From the NCBI GenBank assembly GCA_916048095.2, contig OU696584.1:3241317-3305316 (forward strand): 64,000 bases of DNA. Reading direction: 5' to 3'. Source of the stretch: Sacculina carcini (lineage: Eukaryota > Arthropoda > Thecostraca > Sacculinidae). Of this stretch, positions 47,001 to 60,673 are shown one piece after another; the stretch's first letter is position 1, and every line of letters starts with the position of its first letter. Under the pieces are notes generated by a model. That model saw nothing but the letters and a program-made list of their open reading frames with translations, made no database searches and was not told where the DNA came from. The translations under genes were made by a program, and so were the position numbers.

Positions 47001-50000
47001 TTATTTTCTGTATTTTCTGTATTTTCTGTATTTTCTGTATTTTCTTTATTTTCTGTATTTTCTGTATTTTCTGTATTTTCTGTATTTTCTGTATTTTCTT
47101 TATTTTCTTTATTTTCTTTATTTTCTTTATTTTCTTTATTTTCTTTATTTTCTTTATTTTCTTTATTTTCTTTATTTTCTTTATTTTCTTTATTTTCTTT
47201 ATTTTCTTTATTTTCTTTATTTTCTTTATTTTCTTTATTTTCTTTATTTTCTTTATTTTCTTTATTTTCTTTATTTTCTTTATTTTCTTTATTTTCTTTA
47301 TTTTCTTTATTTTCTTTATTTTCTTTATTTTCTTTATTTTCTTTAATTCATCCAATTTATTTCGATTATTTGTGTGTAGAGTTTAGTGTTGAGTGAAGAA
47401 AGTTATTACCTGGCTGGGATTCGAACCGAGGTCCTCGGGGTTCGAGCAGAGTCTTACGCGGTCCGGCCATTGTAGATGTTCAAGAGAGATGGTTTATATG
47501 TGGTATATATAGTGCGCAAGCACGAGTGTACAATTAATTTTCTTTATTTTCTTTATTTTCTTTATTTTCTTTATTTTCTTTATTTTCTTTATTTTCTTTA
47601 TTTTCTTTATTTTCTTTATTTTCTTTATTTTCTTTATTTTCTTTATTTTCTTTATTTTCTTTATTTTCTTTATTTTCTTTATTTTCTTTATTTTCTTTAT
47701 TTTCTTTATTTTCTTTATTTTCTTTATTTTCTTTAATTCATCCAATTTATTTCGATTATTTGTGTGTAGAGTTTAGTGTTGAGTGAAGAAAGTTATTACC
47801 TGGCTGGGATTCGAACCGAGGTCCTCGGGGTTCGAGCAGAGTCTTACGCGGTCCGGCCATTGTAGATGTTCAAGAGAGATGGTTTATATGTGGTATATAT
47901 AGTGCGCAAGCACGAGTGTACAATTAATTTTCTTTATTTTCTTTATTTTCTTTATTTTCTTTATTTTCTGTATTTTCTGTATTTTCTGTATTTTCTGTAT
48001 TTTCTTTATTTTCTTTATTTTCTTTATTTTCTTTATTTTCTATATTTTCTTTATTTTCTTTATTTTCTTTATTTTCTTTATTTTCTTTATTTTCTTTATT
48101 TTCTTTATTTTCTTTATTTTCTTTATTTTCTTTATTTTCTTTATTTTCTTTATTTTCTTTATTTTCTTTATTTTCTTTATTTTCTTTATTTTCTTTATTT
48201 TCTTTATTTTCTTTATTTTCTTTATTTTCTTTATTTTCTTTATTTTCTTTATTTTCTTTATTTTCTTTATTTTCTTTATTTTCTTTATTTTCTTTATTTT
48301 CTTTATTTTCTTTGTTTTCTTTATTTTCTTTATTTTCTTTATTTTCTTTATTTTCTTTATTTTCTTTATTTTCTTTATTTTCTTTATTTTCTTTATTTTC
48401 TTTATTTTCTTTATTTTCTTTATTTTCTTTATTTTCTTTATTTTCTTTATTTTCTTTATTTTCATTATTTTCTTTATTTTCTTTATTTTCTTTATTTTCT
48501 TTATTTTCTTTATTTTCTTTATTTTCTTTATTTTCTTTATTTTCTTTATTTTCTTTATTTTCTTTATTTTCTTTATTTTCTTTATTTTCTTTAATTCATC
48601 CAATTTATTTCGATTATTTGTGTGTAGAGTTTAGTGTTGAGTGAAGAAAGTTATTACCTGGCTGGGATTCGAACCGAGGTCCTCGGGGTTCGAGCAGAGT
48701 CTTACGCGGTCCGGCCATTGTAGATGTTCAAGAGAGGTGGCTTATATGTGGTATATATAGTGCGCAAGCACGAGTGTACAATTAATTTTCTTTATTTTCT
48801 TTATTTTCTTTATTTTCTTTATTTTCTTTATTTTCTTTATTTTCTTTATTTTCTTTATTTTCTCTATTTTCTTTATTTTCTTTATTTTCTTTATTTTCTT
48901 TATTTTCTTTATTTTCTTTATTTTCTTTATTTTCTTTATTTTCTTTATTTTCTTTATTTTCTTTATTTTCTTTATTTTCTTTATTTTCTTTATTTTCTTT
49001 ATTTTCTTTATTTTCTTTATTTTCTTTATTTTCTTTATTTTCTTTATTTTCTTTATTTTCTTTATTTTCTTTATTTTCTTTATTTTCTTTATTTTCTTTA
49101 TTTTCTTTATTTTCTTTATTTTCTTTATTTTCTTTATTTTCTTTATTTTCTTTATTTTCTTTATTTTCTTTATTTTCTTTATTTTCTTTATTTTCTTTAT
49201 TTTCTTTATTTTCTTTATTTTCTTTATTTTCTTTATTTTCTTTATTTTCCTTATTTTCTTTATTTTCTTTATTTTCTTTATTTTCTTTATTTTCTTTATT
49301 TTCTTTATTTTCTTTATTTTCTTTATTTTCTTTATTTTCTTTATTTTCTTTATTTTCTTTTTTTTCTTTATTTTCTTTTTTTTCTTTATTTTCTTTATTT
49401 TCTTTATTTTCTTTATTTTCTTTATTTTCTTTATTTTCTTTATTTTCTTTATTTTCTTTATTTTCTTTATTTTCTTTATTTTCTTTATTTTCTTTATTTT
49501 CTTTATTTTCTTTATTTTCTTTATTTTCTTTATTTTCTTTATTTTCTTTATTTTCTTTATTTTCTTTATTTTCTTTATTTTCTTTATTTTCTTTATTTTC
49601 TTTATTTTCTTTATTTTCTTTATTTTCTTTATTTTCTTTATTTTCTTTATTTTCTTTATTTTCTTTATTTTCTTTATTTTCTTTATTTTCTTTATTTTCT
49701 TTATTTTCTTTATTTTCTTTATTTTCTTTATTTTCTTTATTTTCTTTATTTTCTTTATTTTCTTTATTTTCTTTATTTTCCTTATTTTCTTTATTTTCTT
49801 TATTTTCTTTATTTTCTTTATTTTCTTTATTTTCTTTATTTTCTGTATTTTCTTTATTTTCTTTATTTTCTTTATTTTCTTTATTTTCTTTATTTTCTTT
49901 ATTTTCTTTATTTTTTTTATTTTCTTTAATTCATCCAATTTATTTCGATTATTTGTGTGTAGAGTTTAGTGTTGAGTGAAGAAAGTTATTACCTGGCTGG

Positions 50001-53000
50001 GATTCGAACCGAGGTCCTCGGGGTTCGAGCAGAGTCTTACGCGGTCCGGCCATTGTAGATGTTCAAGAGAGATGGTTTATATGTGGTATATATAGTGCGC
50101 AAGCACGAGTGTACAATTAATTTTCTTTATTTTCTTTATTTTCTTTATTTTCTTTATTTTCTTTATTTTCTTTATTTTCTTTGTTTTCTGTATTTTCTGT
50201 ATTTTCTGTATTTTCTGTATTTTCTGTATTTTCTGTATTTTCTTTATTTTCTTTATTTTCTTTATTTTCTTTATTTTCTTTATTTTCTTTATTTTCTTTA
50301 TTTTCTTTATTTTCTTTATTTTCTTTATTTTCTTTATTTTCTTTATTTTCTTTATTTTCTTTATTTTCTTTAATTCATCCAATTTATTTCGATTATTTGT
50401 GTGTAGAGTTTAGTGTTGAGTGAAGAAAGATATTACCTGGCTGGGATTCGAACCGAGGTCCTCGGGGTTCGAGCAGAGTCTTACGCGGTCCGGCCATTGT
50501 AGATGTTCAAGAGAGATGGTTTTTATGTGGTATATATAGTGCGCAAGCACGAGTGTACAATTAATTTTCTTTATTTTCTTTATTTTATTTATTTTCTTTA
50601 TTTTCTTTATTTTCTTTGTTTTCTTTATTTTATTTATTTTCTTTATTTTCTTTATTTTATTTATTTTATTTATTTTATTTATTTTCTTTATTTTCTTTAT
50701 TTTATTTATTTTCTTTATTTTCTTTATTTTCTTTATTTTCTTTATTTTCTTTATTTTCTTTATTTTCTTTATTTTCTTTATTTTCTTTATTTTCTTTATT
50801 TTTTTTATTTTTTTTTTTTTCTTTATTTTCTTTATTTTCTTTATTTTCTTTATTTTCTTTATTTTCTTTATTTTCTTTATTTTCTTTATTTTCTTTATTT
50901 TCTTTATTTTCTTTAATTCATCCAATTTATTTCGATTATTTGTGTGTAGAGTTTAGTGTTGAGTGAAGAAAGATATTACCTGGCTGGGATTCGAACCGAG
51001 GTCCTCGGGGTTCGAGCAGAGTCTTACGCGGTCCGGCCATTGTAGATGTTCAAGAGAGATGGTTTATATGTGGTATATATAGTGCGCAAGCACGAGTGTA
51101 CAATTAATTTTCTTTATTTTCTTTATTTTCTTTATTTTCTTTATTTTCTGTATTTTCTGTATTTTCTGTATTTTCTGTATTTTCTGTATTTTCTGTATTT
51201 TCTTTATTTTCTTTATTTTCTTTATTTTCTTTATTTTCTTTATTTTCTTTATTTTCTTTATTTTCTTTATTTTCTTTATTTTCTTTATTTTCTGTATTTT
51301 CTGTATTTTCTGTATTTTCTGTATTTTCTGTATTTTCTGTATTTTCTGTATTTTCTGTATTTTCTGTATTTTCTGTATTTTCTGTATTTTCTGTATTTTC
51401 TGTATTTTCTGTATTTTCTTTATTTTCTTTATTTTCTTTATTTTCTTTATTTTATTTATTTTCTTTATTTTCTTTATTTTCTTTATTTTCTTTATTTTCT
51501 TTATTTTCTTTATTTTCTTTATTTTCTTTATTTTCTTTATTTTCTTTATTTTCTTTATTTTCTTTATTTTCTTTATTTTCTTTATTTTCTTTATTTTCTT
51601 TATTTTCTTTATTTTCTATATTTTCTTTATTTTCTTTATTTTCTTTATTTTCTTTATTTTCTTTATTTTCTTTATTTTCTTTAATTCATCCAATTTATTT
51701 CGATTATTTGTGTGTAGAGTTTAATGTTGAGTGAAGAAAGATATTACCTGGCTGGGATTCGAACCGAGGTCCTCGGGGTTCGAGCAGAGTCTTACGCGGT
51801 CCGGCCATTGTAGATGTTCAAGAGAGATGGTTTATATGTGGTATATATAGTGCGCAAGCACGAGTGTACAATTAATTTTCTTTATTTTCTTTATTTTCTT
51901 TATTTTCTTTATTTTCTTTATTTTCTTTATTTTCTTTATTTTCTTTATTTTCTTTATTTTCTTTATTTTCTTTATTTTCTTTATTTTCTTTATTTTCTTT
52001 ATTTTCTTTATTTTCTTTATTTTCTTTATTTTCTTTATTTTCTTTATTTTCTTTATTTTCTTTATTTTCTTTAATTCATCCAATTTATTTCGATTATTTG
52101 TGTGTAGAGTTTAGTGTTGAGTGAAGAAAGTTATTACCTGGCTGGGATTCGAACCGAGGTCCTCGGGGTTCGAGCAGAGTCTTACGCGGTCCGGCCATTG
52201 TAGATGTTCAAGAGAGATGGTTTATATGTGGTATATATAGTGCGCAAGCACGAGTGTACAATTAATTTTCTTTATTTTCTTTATTTTCTTTATTTTCTTT
52301 ATTTTCTGTATTTTCTGTATTTTCTGTATTTTCTGTATTTTCTGTATTTTCTTTATTTTCTTTATTTTCTTTATTTTCTATATTTTCTTTATTTTCTTTA
52401 TTTTCTTTATTTTCTTTATTTTCTTTATTTTCTTTATTTTCTTTATTTTCTTTATTTTCTTTATTTTCTTTATTTTCTTTATTTTCTTTATTTTCTTTAT
52501 TTTCTTTATTTTCTTTATTTTCTTTATTTTCTTTATTTTCTTTATTTTCTTTATTTTCTTTATTTTCTTTATTTTCTTTATTTTCTTTATTTTCTTTATT
52601 TTCTTTATTTTCTTTATTTTCTTTAATTCATCCAATTTATTTCGATTATTTGTGTGTAGAGTTTAGTGTTGAGTGAAGAAAGATATTACCTGGCTGGGAT
52701 TCGAACCGAGGTCCTCGGGGTTCGAGCAGAGTCTTACGCGGTCCGGCCATTGTAGATGTTCAAGAGAGGTGGTTTATATGTGGTATATATAGTGCTCAAG
52801 CACGAGTGTACAATTAATTTTCTTTATTTTCTTTATTTTCTTTATTTTCTTTATTTTCTTTATTTTCTTTATTTTCTTTATTTTCTTTATTTTCTTTATT
52901 TTCTTTATTTTCTTTATTTTCTTTATTTTCTTTATTTTCTTTATTTTCTTTATTTTCTTTATTTTCTTTATTTTCTTTATTTTCTTTATTTTCTTTATTT

Positions 53001-53067
53001 TCTTTATTTTTTTTATTTTCTTTATTTTCTTTATTTTCTTTATTTTCTTTATTTTCTTTATTTTCTT

Positions 53068-53245
53068 TAATTCATCCATGTGTAGAGTTTAGTGTTGAGT
53101 GAAGAAAGATATTACCTGGCTGGGATTCGAACCGAGGTCCTCGGGGTTCGAGCAGAGTCTTACGCGGTCCGGCCATTGTAGATGTTCAAGAGAGATGGTT
53201 TATATGTGGTATATATAGTGCGCAAGCACGAGTGTACAATTAATT
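53068..53245 (-). repeat. Cassette with an internal deletion
   Basis: The AT-rich 3' part of this cassette reads TTCATCCATGTGTAGAG, so about 18 bp (AATTTATTTCGATTATTT region) are missing. The tRNA-like part and B-box are intact. It is the only minus-strand cassette in which I noticed a deletion of this size. Confidence 0.8.
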
Positions 53246-56188
53246 TTCTTTATTTTTTTTATTTTCTTTATTTTCTTTATTTTCTTTATTTTCTTTATTT
53301 TCTTTATTTTCTTTATTTTCTTTATTTTCTTTATTTTCTTTATTTTCTTTATTTTCTTTATTTTCTTTATTTTCTTTATTTTCTTTATTTTCTTTATTTT
53401 CTTTATTTTCTTTATTTTCTTTATTTTCTTTATTTTCTTTATTTTCTTTATTTTCTTTATTTTCTTTATTTTCTTTATTTTCTTTATTTTCTTTATTTTC
53501 TTTATTTTCTTTATTTTCTTTATTTTCTTTATTTTCTTTATTTTCTTTATTTTCTTTATTTTCTTTATTTTCTTTATTTTCTTTATTTTCTTTATTTTCT
53601 TTATTTTCTTTATTTTCTTTATTTTCTTTATTTTCTTTATTTTCTTTATTTTCTTTATTTTCTTTATTTTCTTTATTTTCTTTATTTTCTTTTTTTTCTT
53701 TATTTTCTTTATTTTCTTTTTCTTTATTTTCTTTATTTTCTTTATTTTCTTTATTTTCTTTATTTTCTTTATTTTCTTTATTTTCTTTATTTTCTATATT
53801 TTCTTTATTTTCTTTATTTTCTTTATTTTCTTTATTTTCTTTATTTTCTTTATTTTCTTTATTTTCTTTATTTTCTTTATTTTCTTTATTTTCTTTATTT
53901 TCTTTATTTTCTTTATTTTCTTTATTTTCTTTAATTCATCCAATTTATTTCGATTATTTGTGTGTAGAGTTTAGTGTTGAGTGAAGAAAGATATTACCTG
54001 GCTGGGATTCGAACCGAGGTCCTCGGGGTTCGAGCAGAGTCTTACGCGGTCCGGCCATTGTAGATGTTCAAGAGAGATGGTTTATATGTGGTATATATAG
54101 TGCGCAAGCACGAGTGTACAATTAATTTTCTTTATTTTCTTTATTTTCTTTATTTTCTTTATTTTCTGTATTTTCTGTATTTTCTGTATTTTCTGTATTT
54201 TCTGTATTTTCTGTATTTTCTGTATTTTCTGTATTTTCTGTATTTTCTGTATTTTCTGTATTTTCTTTATTTTCTATATTTTCTTTATTTTCTTTATTTT
54301 CTTTATTTTCTTTATTTTCTTTATTTTCTTTATTTTCTTTATTTTCTTTATTTTCTTTATTTTCTTTTTTTTCTTTATTTTCTTTATTTTCTTTATTTTC
54401 TTTATTTTCTTTATTTTCTTTATTTTCTTTATTTTCTTTATTTTCTTTATTTTCTTTATTTTCTTTATTTTCTTTATTTTCTTTATTTACTTTATTTTCT
54501 TTATTTTCTTTATTTTCTTTATTTTCTTTATTTTCTTTATTTTTTTTAATTCATCCAATTTATTTCGATTATTTGTGTGTAGAGTTTAGTGTTGAGTGAA
54601 GAAAGTTATTACCTGGCTGGGATTCGAACCGAGGTCCTCGGGGTTCGAGCAGAGTCTTACGCGGTCCGGCCATTGTAGATGTTCAAGAGAGATGGTTTAT
54701 ATGTGGTATATATAGTGCGCAAGCACGAGTGTACAATTAATTTTCTTTATTTTCTTTATTTTCTTTATTTTCTTTATTTTCTGTATTTTCTGTATTTTCT
54801 GTATTTTCTGTATTTTCTTTATTTTCTTTATTTTCTGTATTTTCTGTATTTTCTGTATTTTCTGTATTTTCTTTATTTTCTTTATTTTCTTTATTTTCTT
54901 TATTTTCTTTATTTTCTTTATTTTCTTTATTTTCTTTATTTTCTTTATTTTCTTTATTTTCTTTATTTTCTTTATTTTCTTTATTTTCTTTATTTTCTTT
55001 ATTTTCTTTATTTTCTTTATTTTCTTTATTTTCTTTATTTTCTTTATTTTCTTTATTTTCTTTAATTCATCCAATTTATTTCGATTATTTGTGTGTAGAG
55101 TTTAGTGTTGAGTGAAGAAAGTTATTACCTGGCTGGGATTCGAACCGAGGTCCTCGGGGTTCGAGCAGAGTCTTACGCGGTCCGGCCATTGTAGATGTTC
55201 AAGAGAGATGGTTTATATGTGGTATATATAGTGCGCAAGCACGAGTGTACAATTAATTTTCTTTATTTTCTTTATTTTCTTTATTTTCTTTATTTTCTTT
55301 ATTTTCTTTGTTTTCTTTATTTTCTTTATTTTCTTTATTTTCTTTATTTTCTTTATTTTCTGTATTTTCTGTATTTTCTGTATTTTCTGTATTTTCTTTA
55401 TTTTCTTTATTTTCTTTATTTTCTTTATTTTCTTTATTTTCTTTATTTTCTTTATTTTCTTTATTTTCTTTATTTTCTTTATTTTCTTTATTTTCTTTAT
55501 TTTCTTTATTTTCTTTATTTTCTTTATTTTCTTTATTTTCTTTATTTTCTTTATTTTCTTTAATTCATCCAATTTATTTCGATTATTTGTGTGTAGAGTT
55601 TAGTGTTGAGTGAAGAAAGTTATTACCTGGCTGGGATTCGAACCGAGGTCCTCGGGGTTCGAGCAGAGTCTTACGCGGTCCGGCCATTGTAGATGTTCTA
55701 GAGAGATGGTTTATATGTGGTATATATAGTGCGCAAGCACGAGTGTACAATTAATTTTCTTTATTTTCTTTATTTTCTTTATTTTCTTTATTTTCTTTAT
55801 TTTCTTTATTTTCTTTATTTTCTTTATTTTCTTTATTTTCTTTATTTTCTTTATTTTCTTTATTTTCTTTATTTTCTTTATTTTCTTTATTTTCTTTATT
55901 TTCTTTATTTTCTTTATTTTCTTTATTTTCTTTATTTTCTTTATTTTCTTTATTTTCTTTATTTTCTTTATTTTCTTTATTTTCTTTATTTTCTTTATTT
56001 TCTTTATTTTCTTTATTTTCTTTATTTTCTTTATTTTCTTTATTTTCTTTATTTTCTTTATTTTCTTTATTTTCTTTATTTTCTTTATTTTCTTTATTTT
56101 CTTTATTTTCTTTGTTTTCTGTATTTTCTGTATTTTCTGTATTTTCTGTATTTTCTGTATTTTCTGTATTTTCTGTATTTTCTGTATT

Positions 56189-56325
56189 TTCTTAATTTTC
56201 TTAATTTTCTTAATTTTCTTAATTTTCTTAATTTTCTTAATTTTCTTAATTTTCTTAATTTTCTTAATTTTCTTAATTTTCTTAATTTTCTTAATTTTCT
56301 TAATTTTCTTAATTTTCTTAATTTT
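56189..56325. repeat. Run of about 15 TTTTCTTAA variant 9-mers
   Basis: The run directly follows eight TTTTCTGTA units and is followed by standard units. The only other places where I saw this variant are isolated units and the pairs at about 38723 and 40703. It shows that a single mutated 9-mer can be amplified in place. Confidence 0.85.
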
Positions 56326-59300
56326 CTTTATTTTCTTTATTTTCTTTATTTTCTTTATTTTCTTTATTTTCTTTATTTTCTTTATTTTCTTTATTTTCTT
56401 TATTTTCTTTATTTTCTTTATTTTCTTTATTTTCTTTATTTTCTTTATTTTCTTTATTTTCTTTATTTTCTTTATTTTCTTTATTTTCTTTATTTTCTTT
56501 ATTTTCTTTATTTTCTTTATTTTCTTTATTTTCTTTATTTTCTTTATTTTCTTTATTTTCTTTATTTTCTTTATTTTCTTTATTTTCTTTATTTTCTTTA
56601 TTTTCTTTATTTTCTTTATTTTCTTTATTTTCTTTATTTTCTTTATTTTCTTTATTTTCTTTATTTTCTTTATTTTCTTTATTTTATGTATTTTCTGTAT
56701 TTTCTGTATTTTCTGTATTTTCTTTATTTTCTTTATTTTCTTTATTTTCTTTATTTTCTTTATTTTCTTTATTTTCTTTATTTTCTTTATTTTCTTTATT
56801 TTCTTTATTTTCTTTATTTTCTTTATTTTCTTTATTTTCTTTATTTTCTTTATTTTCTTTATTTTCTTTATTTTCTTTATTTTCTTTATTTTCTTTATTT
56901 TCTTTATTTTCTTTATTTTCTTTATTTTCTTTATTTTCTTTATTTTCTTTATTTTCTTTATTTTCTTTATTTTCTTTATTTTCTTTATTTTCTTTATTTT
57001 CTTTATTTTCTTTATTTTCTTTATTTTCTTTATTTTCTTTATTTTCTTTATTTTCTTTATTTTCTTTAATTCATCCAATTTATTTCGATTATTTGTGTGT
57101 AGAGTTTAGTGTTGAGTGAAGAAAGTTATTACCTGGCTGGGATTCGAACCGAGGTCCTCGGGGTTCGAGCAGAGTCTTACGCGGTCCGGCCATTGTAGAT
57201 GTTCAAGAGAGATGGTTTATATGTGGTATATATAGTGCGCAAGCACGAGTGTACAATTAATTTTCTTTATTTTCTTTATTTTCTTTATTTTCTTTATTTT
57301 CTTTATTTTCTTTATTTTCTTTATTTTCTTTATTTTCTTTATTTTCTTTATTTTCTTTATTTTCTTTATTTTCTTTATTTTCTTTATTTTCTTTATTTTC
57401 TTTATTTTCTTTATTTTCTTTATTTTCTTTAATTCATCCAATTTATTTCGATTATTTGTGTGTAGAGTTTAGTGTTGAGTGAAGAAAGTTATTACCTGGC
57501 TGGGATTCGAACCGAGGTCCTCGGGGTTCGAGCAGAGTCTTACGCGGTCCGGCCATTGTAGATGTTCAAGAGAGATGGTTTATATGTGGTATATATAGTG
57601 CGCAAGCACGAGTGTACAATTAATTTTCTTTATTTTCTTTATTTTCTTTATTTTCTTTATTTTCTGTATTTTCTGTATTTTCTGTATTTTCTGTATTTTC
57701 TGTATTTTCTTTATTTTCTTTATTTTCTTTATTTTCTTTATTTTCTTTATTTTCTTTATTTTCTTTATTTTCTTTATTTTCTTTATTTTCTTTATTTTCT
57801 TTATTTTCTTTATTTTCTTTATTTTCTTTATTTTCTTTATTTTCTTTATTTTCTTTATTTTCTTTATTTTCTTTATTTTCTTTATTTTCTTTATTTTCTT
57901 TATTTTCTTTATTTTCTTTAATTCATCCAATTTATTTCGATTATTTGTGTGTAGAGTTTAGTGTTGAGTGAAGAAAGTTATTACCTGGCTGGGATTCGAA
58001 CCGAGGGCCTCGGGGTTCGAGCAGAGTCTTACGCGGTCCGGCCATTGTAGATGTTCAAGAGAGATGGTTTATATGTGGTATATATAGTGCGCAAGCACGA
58101 GTGTACAATTAATTTTCTTTATTTTCTTTATTTTCTTTATTTTCTTTATTTTCTTTATTTTCTTTATTTTCTTTATTTTCTTTATTTTCTTTATTTTCTT
58201 TATTTTCTTTATTTTCTTTATTTTCTTCATTTTCTTTATTTTCTTTATTTTCTTTGTTTTCTTTATTTTCTTTATTTTCTTTATTTTCTGTATTTTCTGT
58301 ATTTTCTGTATTTTCTTTATTTTCTTTATTTTCTTTATTTTCTTTATTTTCTTTATTTTCTTTATTTTCTTTATTTTCTTTATTTTCTTTATTTTCTGTA
58401 TTTTCTTTATTTTCTTTATTTTCTTTATTTTCTTTATTTTCTTTATTTTCTTTATTTTCTTTATTTTCTTTATTTTCTTTATTTTCTTTATTTTCTTTAT
58501 TTTCTTTATTTTCTTTATTTTCTTTATTTTCTTTATTTTCTTTATTTTCTTTATTTTCTTTATTTTCTTTATTTTCTTTATTTTCTTTATTTTCTTTATT
58601 TTCTTTATTTTCTTTATTTTCTTTATTTTCTTTATTTTCTTTAATTCATCCAATTTATTTCGATTATTTGTGTGTAGAGTTTAGTGTTGAGTGAAGAAAG
58701 TTATTACCTGGCTGGGATTCGAACCGAGGTCCTCGGGGTTCGAGCAGAGTCTTACGCGGTCCGGCCATTGTAGATGTTCAAGAGAGATGGTTTATATGTG
58801 GTATATATAGTGCGCAAGCACGAGTGTACAATTAATTTTCTTTATTTTCTTTATTTTATTTATTTTCTTTATTTTCTTTATTTTCTTTGTTTTCTTTATT
58901 TTATTTATTTTCTTTATTTTCTTTATTTTATTTATTTTATTTATTTTATTTATTTTCTTTATTTTCTTTATTTTATTTATTTTCTTTATTTTCTTTATTT
59001 TCTTTATTTTCTTTATTTTCTTTATTTTCTTTATTTTCTTTATTTTCTTTATTTTCTTTATTTTCTTTATTTTCTTTATTTTCTTTATTTTCTTTATTTT
59101 CTTTATTTTCTTTATTTTCTTTATTTTCTTTATTTTCTTTATTTTCTTTATTTTCTTTATTTTCTTTAATTCATCCAATTTATTTCGATTATTTGTGTGT
59201 AGAGTTTAGTGTTGAGTGAAGAAAGATATTACCTGGCTGGGATTCGAACCGAGGTCCTCGGGGTTCGAGCAGAGTCTTACGCGGTCCGGCCATTGTAGAT

Positions 59301-60673
59301 GTTCAAGAGAGATGGTTTTTATGTGGTATATATAGTGCGCAAGCACGAGTGTACAATTAATTTTCTTTATTTTCTTTATTTTATTTATTTTCTTTATTTT
59401 CTTTATTTTCTTTGTTTTCTTTATTTTCTTTATTTCTTTATTTTCTTTATTTTCTTTATTTTCTTTATTTTCTTTATTTTCTTTATTTTCTTTATTTACT
59501 TTATTTTCTTTATTTTCTTTATTTTCTTTATTTTCTTTATTTTCTTTATTTTCTTTATTTTCTTTATTTTCTTTATTTTCTTTATTTTCTTTATTTTCTT
59601 TATTTTCTTTATTTTCTTTATTTTCTTTATTTTCTTTATTTTCTTTATTTTCTTTATTTTCTTTATTTTCTTTATTTTCTTTATTTTCTTTATTTTCTTT
59701 ATTTTCTTTATTTTCTTTATTTTCTTTATTTTCTTTATTTTCTTTATTTTCTTTATTTTCTTTATTTTCTTTATTTTCTTTATTTTCTTTATTTTCTTTA
59801 TTTTCTTTATTTTCTTTATTTTCTTTATTTTCTTTATTTTCTTTATTTTCTTTATTTTCTTTATTTTCTTTATTTTCTTTATTTTCTTTATTTTCTTTAT
59901 TTTCTTTATTTTCTTTATTTTCTTTATTTTCTTTATTTTCTTTATTTTCTTTATTTTCTTTATTTTCTTTATTTTCTTTATTTTCTTTATTTTCTTTATT
60001 TTCTTTATTTTCTTTATTTTCTTTATTTTCTTTATTTTCTTTATTTTCTTTATTTTCTTTATTTTCTTTATTTTCTTTATTTTCTTTATTTTCTTTATTT
60101 TCTTTATTTTCTTTATTTTCTTTATTTTCTTTATTTTCTTTATTTTCTTTATTTTCTTTATTTTCTTTATTTTCTTTATTTTCTTTATTTTCTTTATTTT
60201 CTTTATTTTCTGTATTTTCTTTATTTTCTTTATTTTCTTTATTTTCTTTATTTTCTTTATTTTCTTTATTTTCTTTATTTTCTTTATTTTCTTTATTTTC
60301 TTTATTTTCTTTATTTTCTTTATTTTCTTTATTTTCTTTATTTTCTTTATTTTCTTTATTTTCTTTATTTTCTTTATTTTCTTTATTTTCTTTAATTCAT
60401 CCAATTTATTTCGATTATTTGTGTGTAGAGTTTAGTGTTGAGTGAAGAAAGATATTACCTGGCTGGGATTCGAACCGAGGTCCTCGGGGTTCGAGCAGAG
60501 TCTTACGCGGTCCGGCCATTGTAGATGTTCAAGAGAGGTGGTTTATATGTGGTATATATAGTGCTCAAGCACGAGTGTACAATTAATTTTCTTTATTTTC
60601 TTTATTTTCTTTATTTTCTTTATTTTCTTTATTTTCTTTATTTTCTTTATTTTCTTTATTTTCTTTATTTTCT

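Noticed and set aside
15204-60435. Dozens of long ORFs made of Lys-Ile-Lys, Leu-Tyr-Phe, Ser-Leu-Phe or Glu-Asn-Lys repeats (up to about 550 codons)
   Set aside because: They are open only because the 9-bp unit is a multiple of three and contains no in-frame stop. They exist on both strands and in several frames, break wherever a unit is 8 or 10 bp, and have no promoter or domain evidence.
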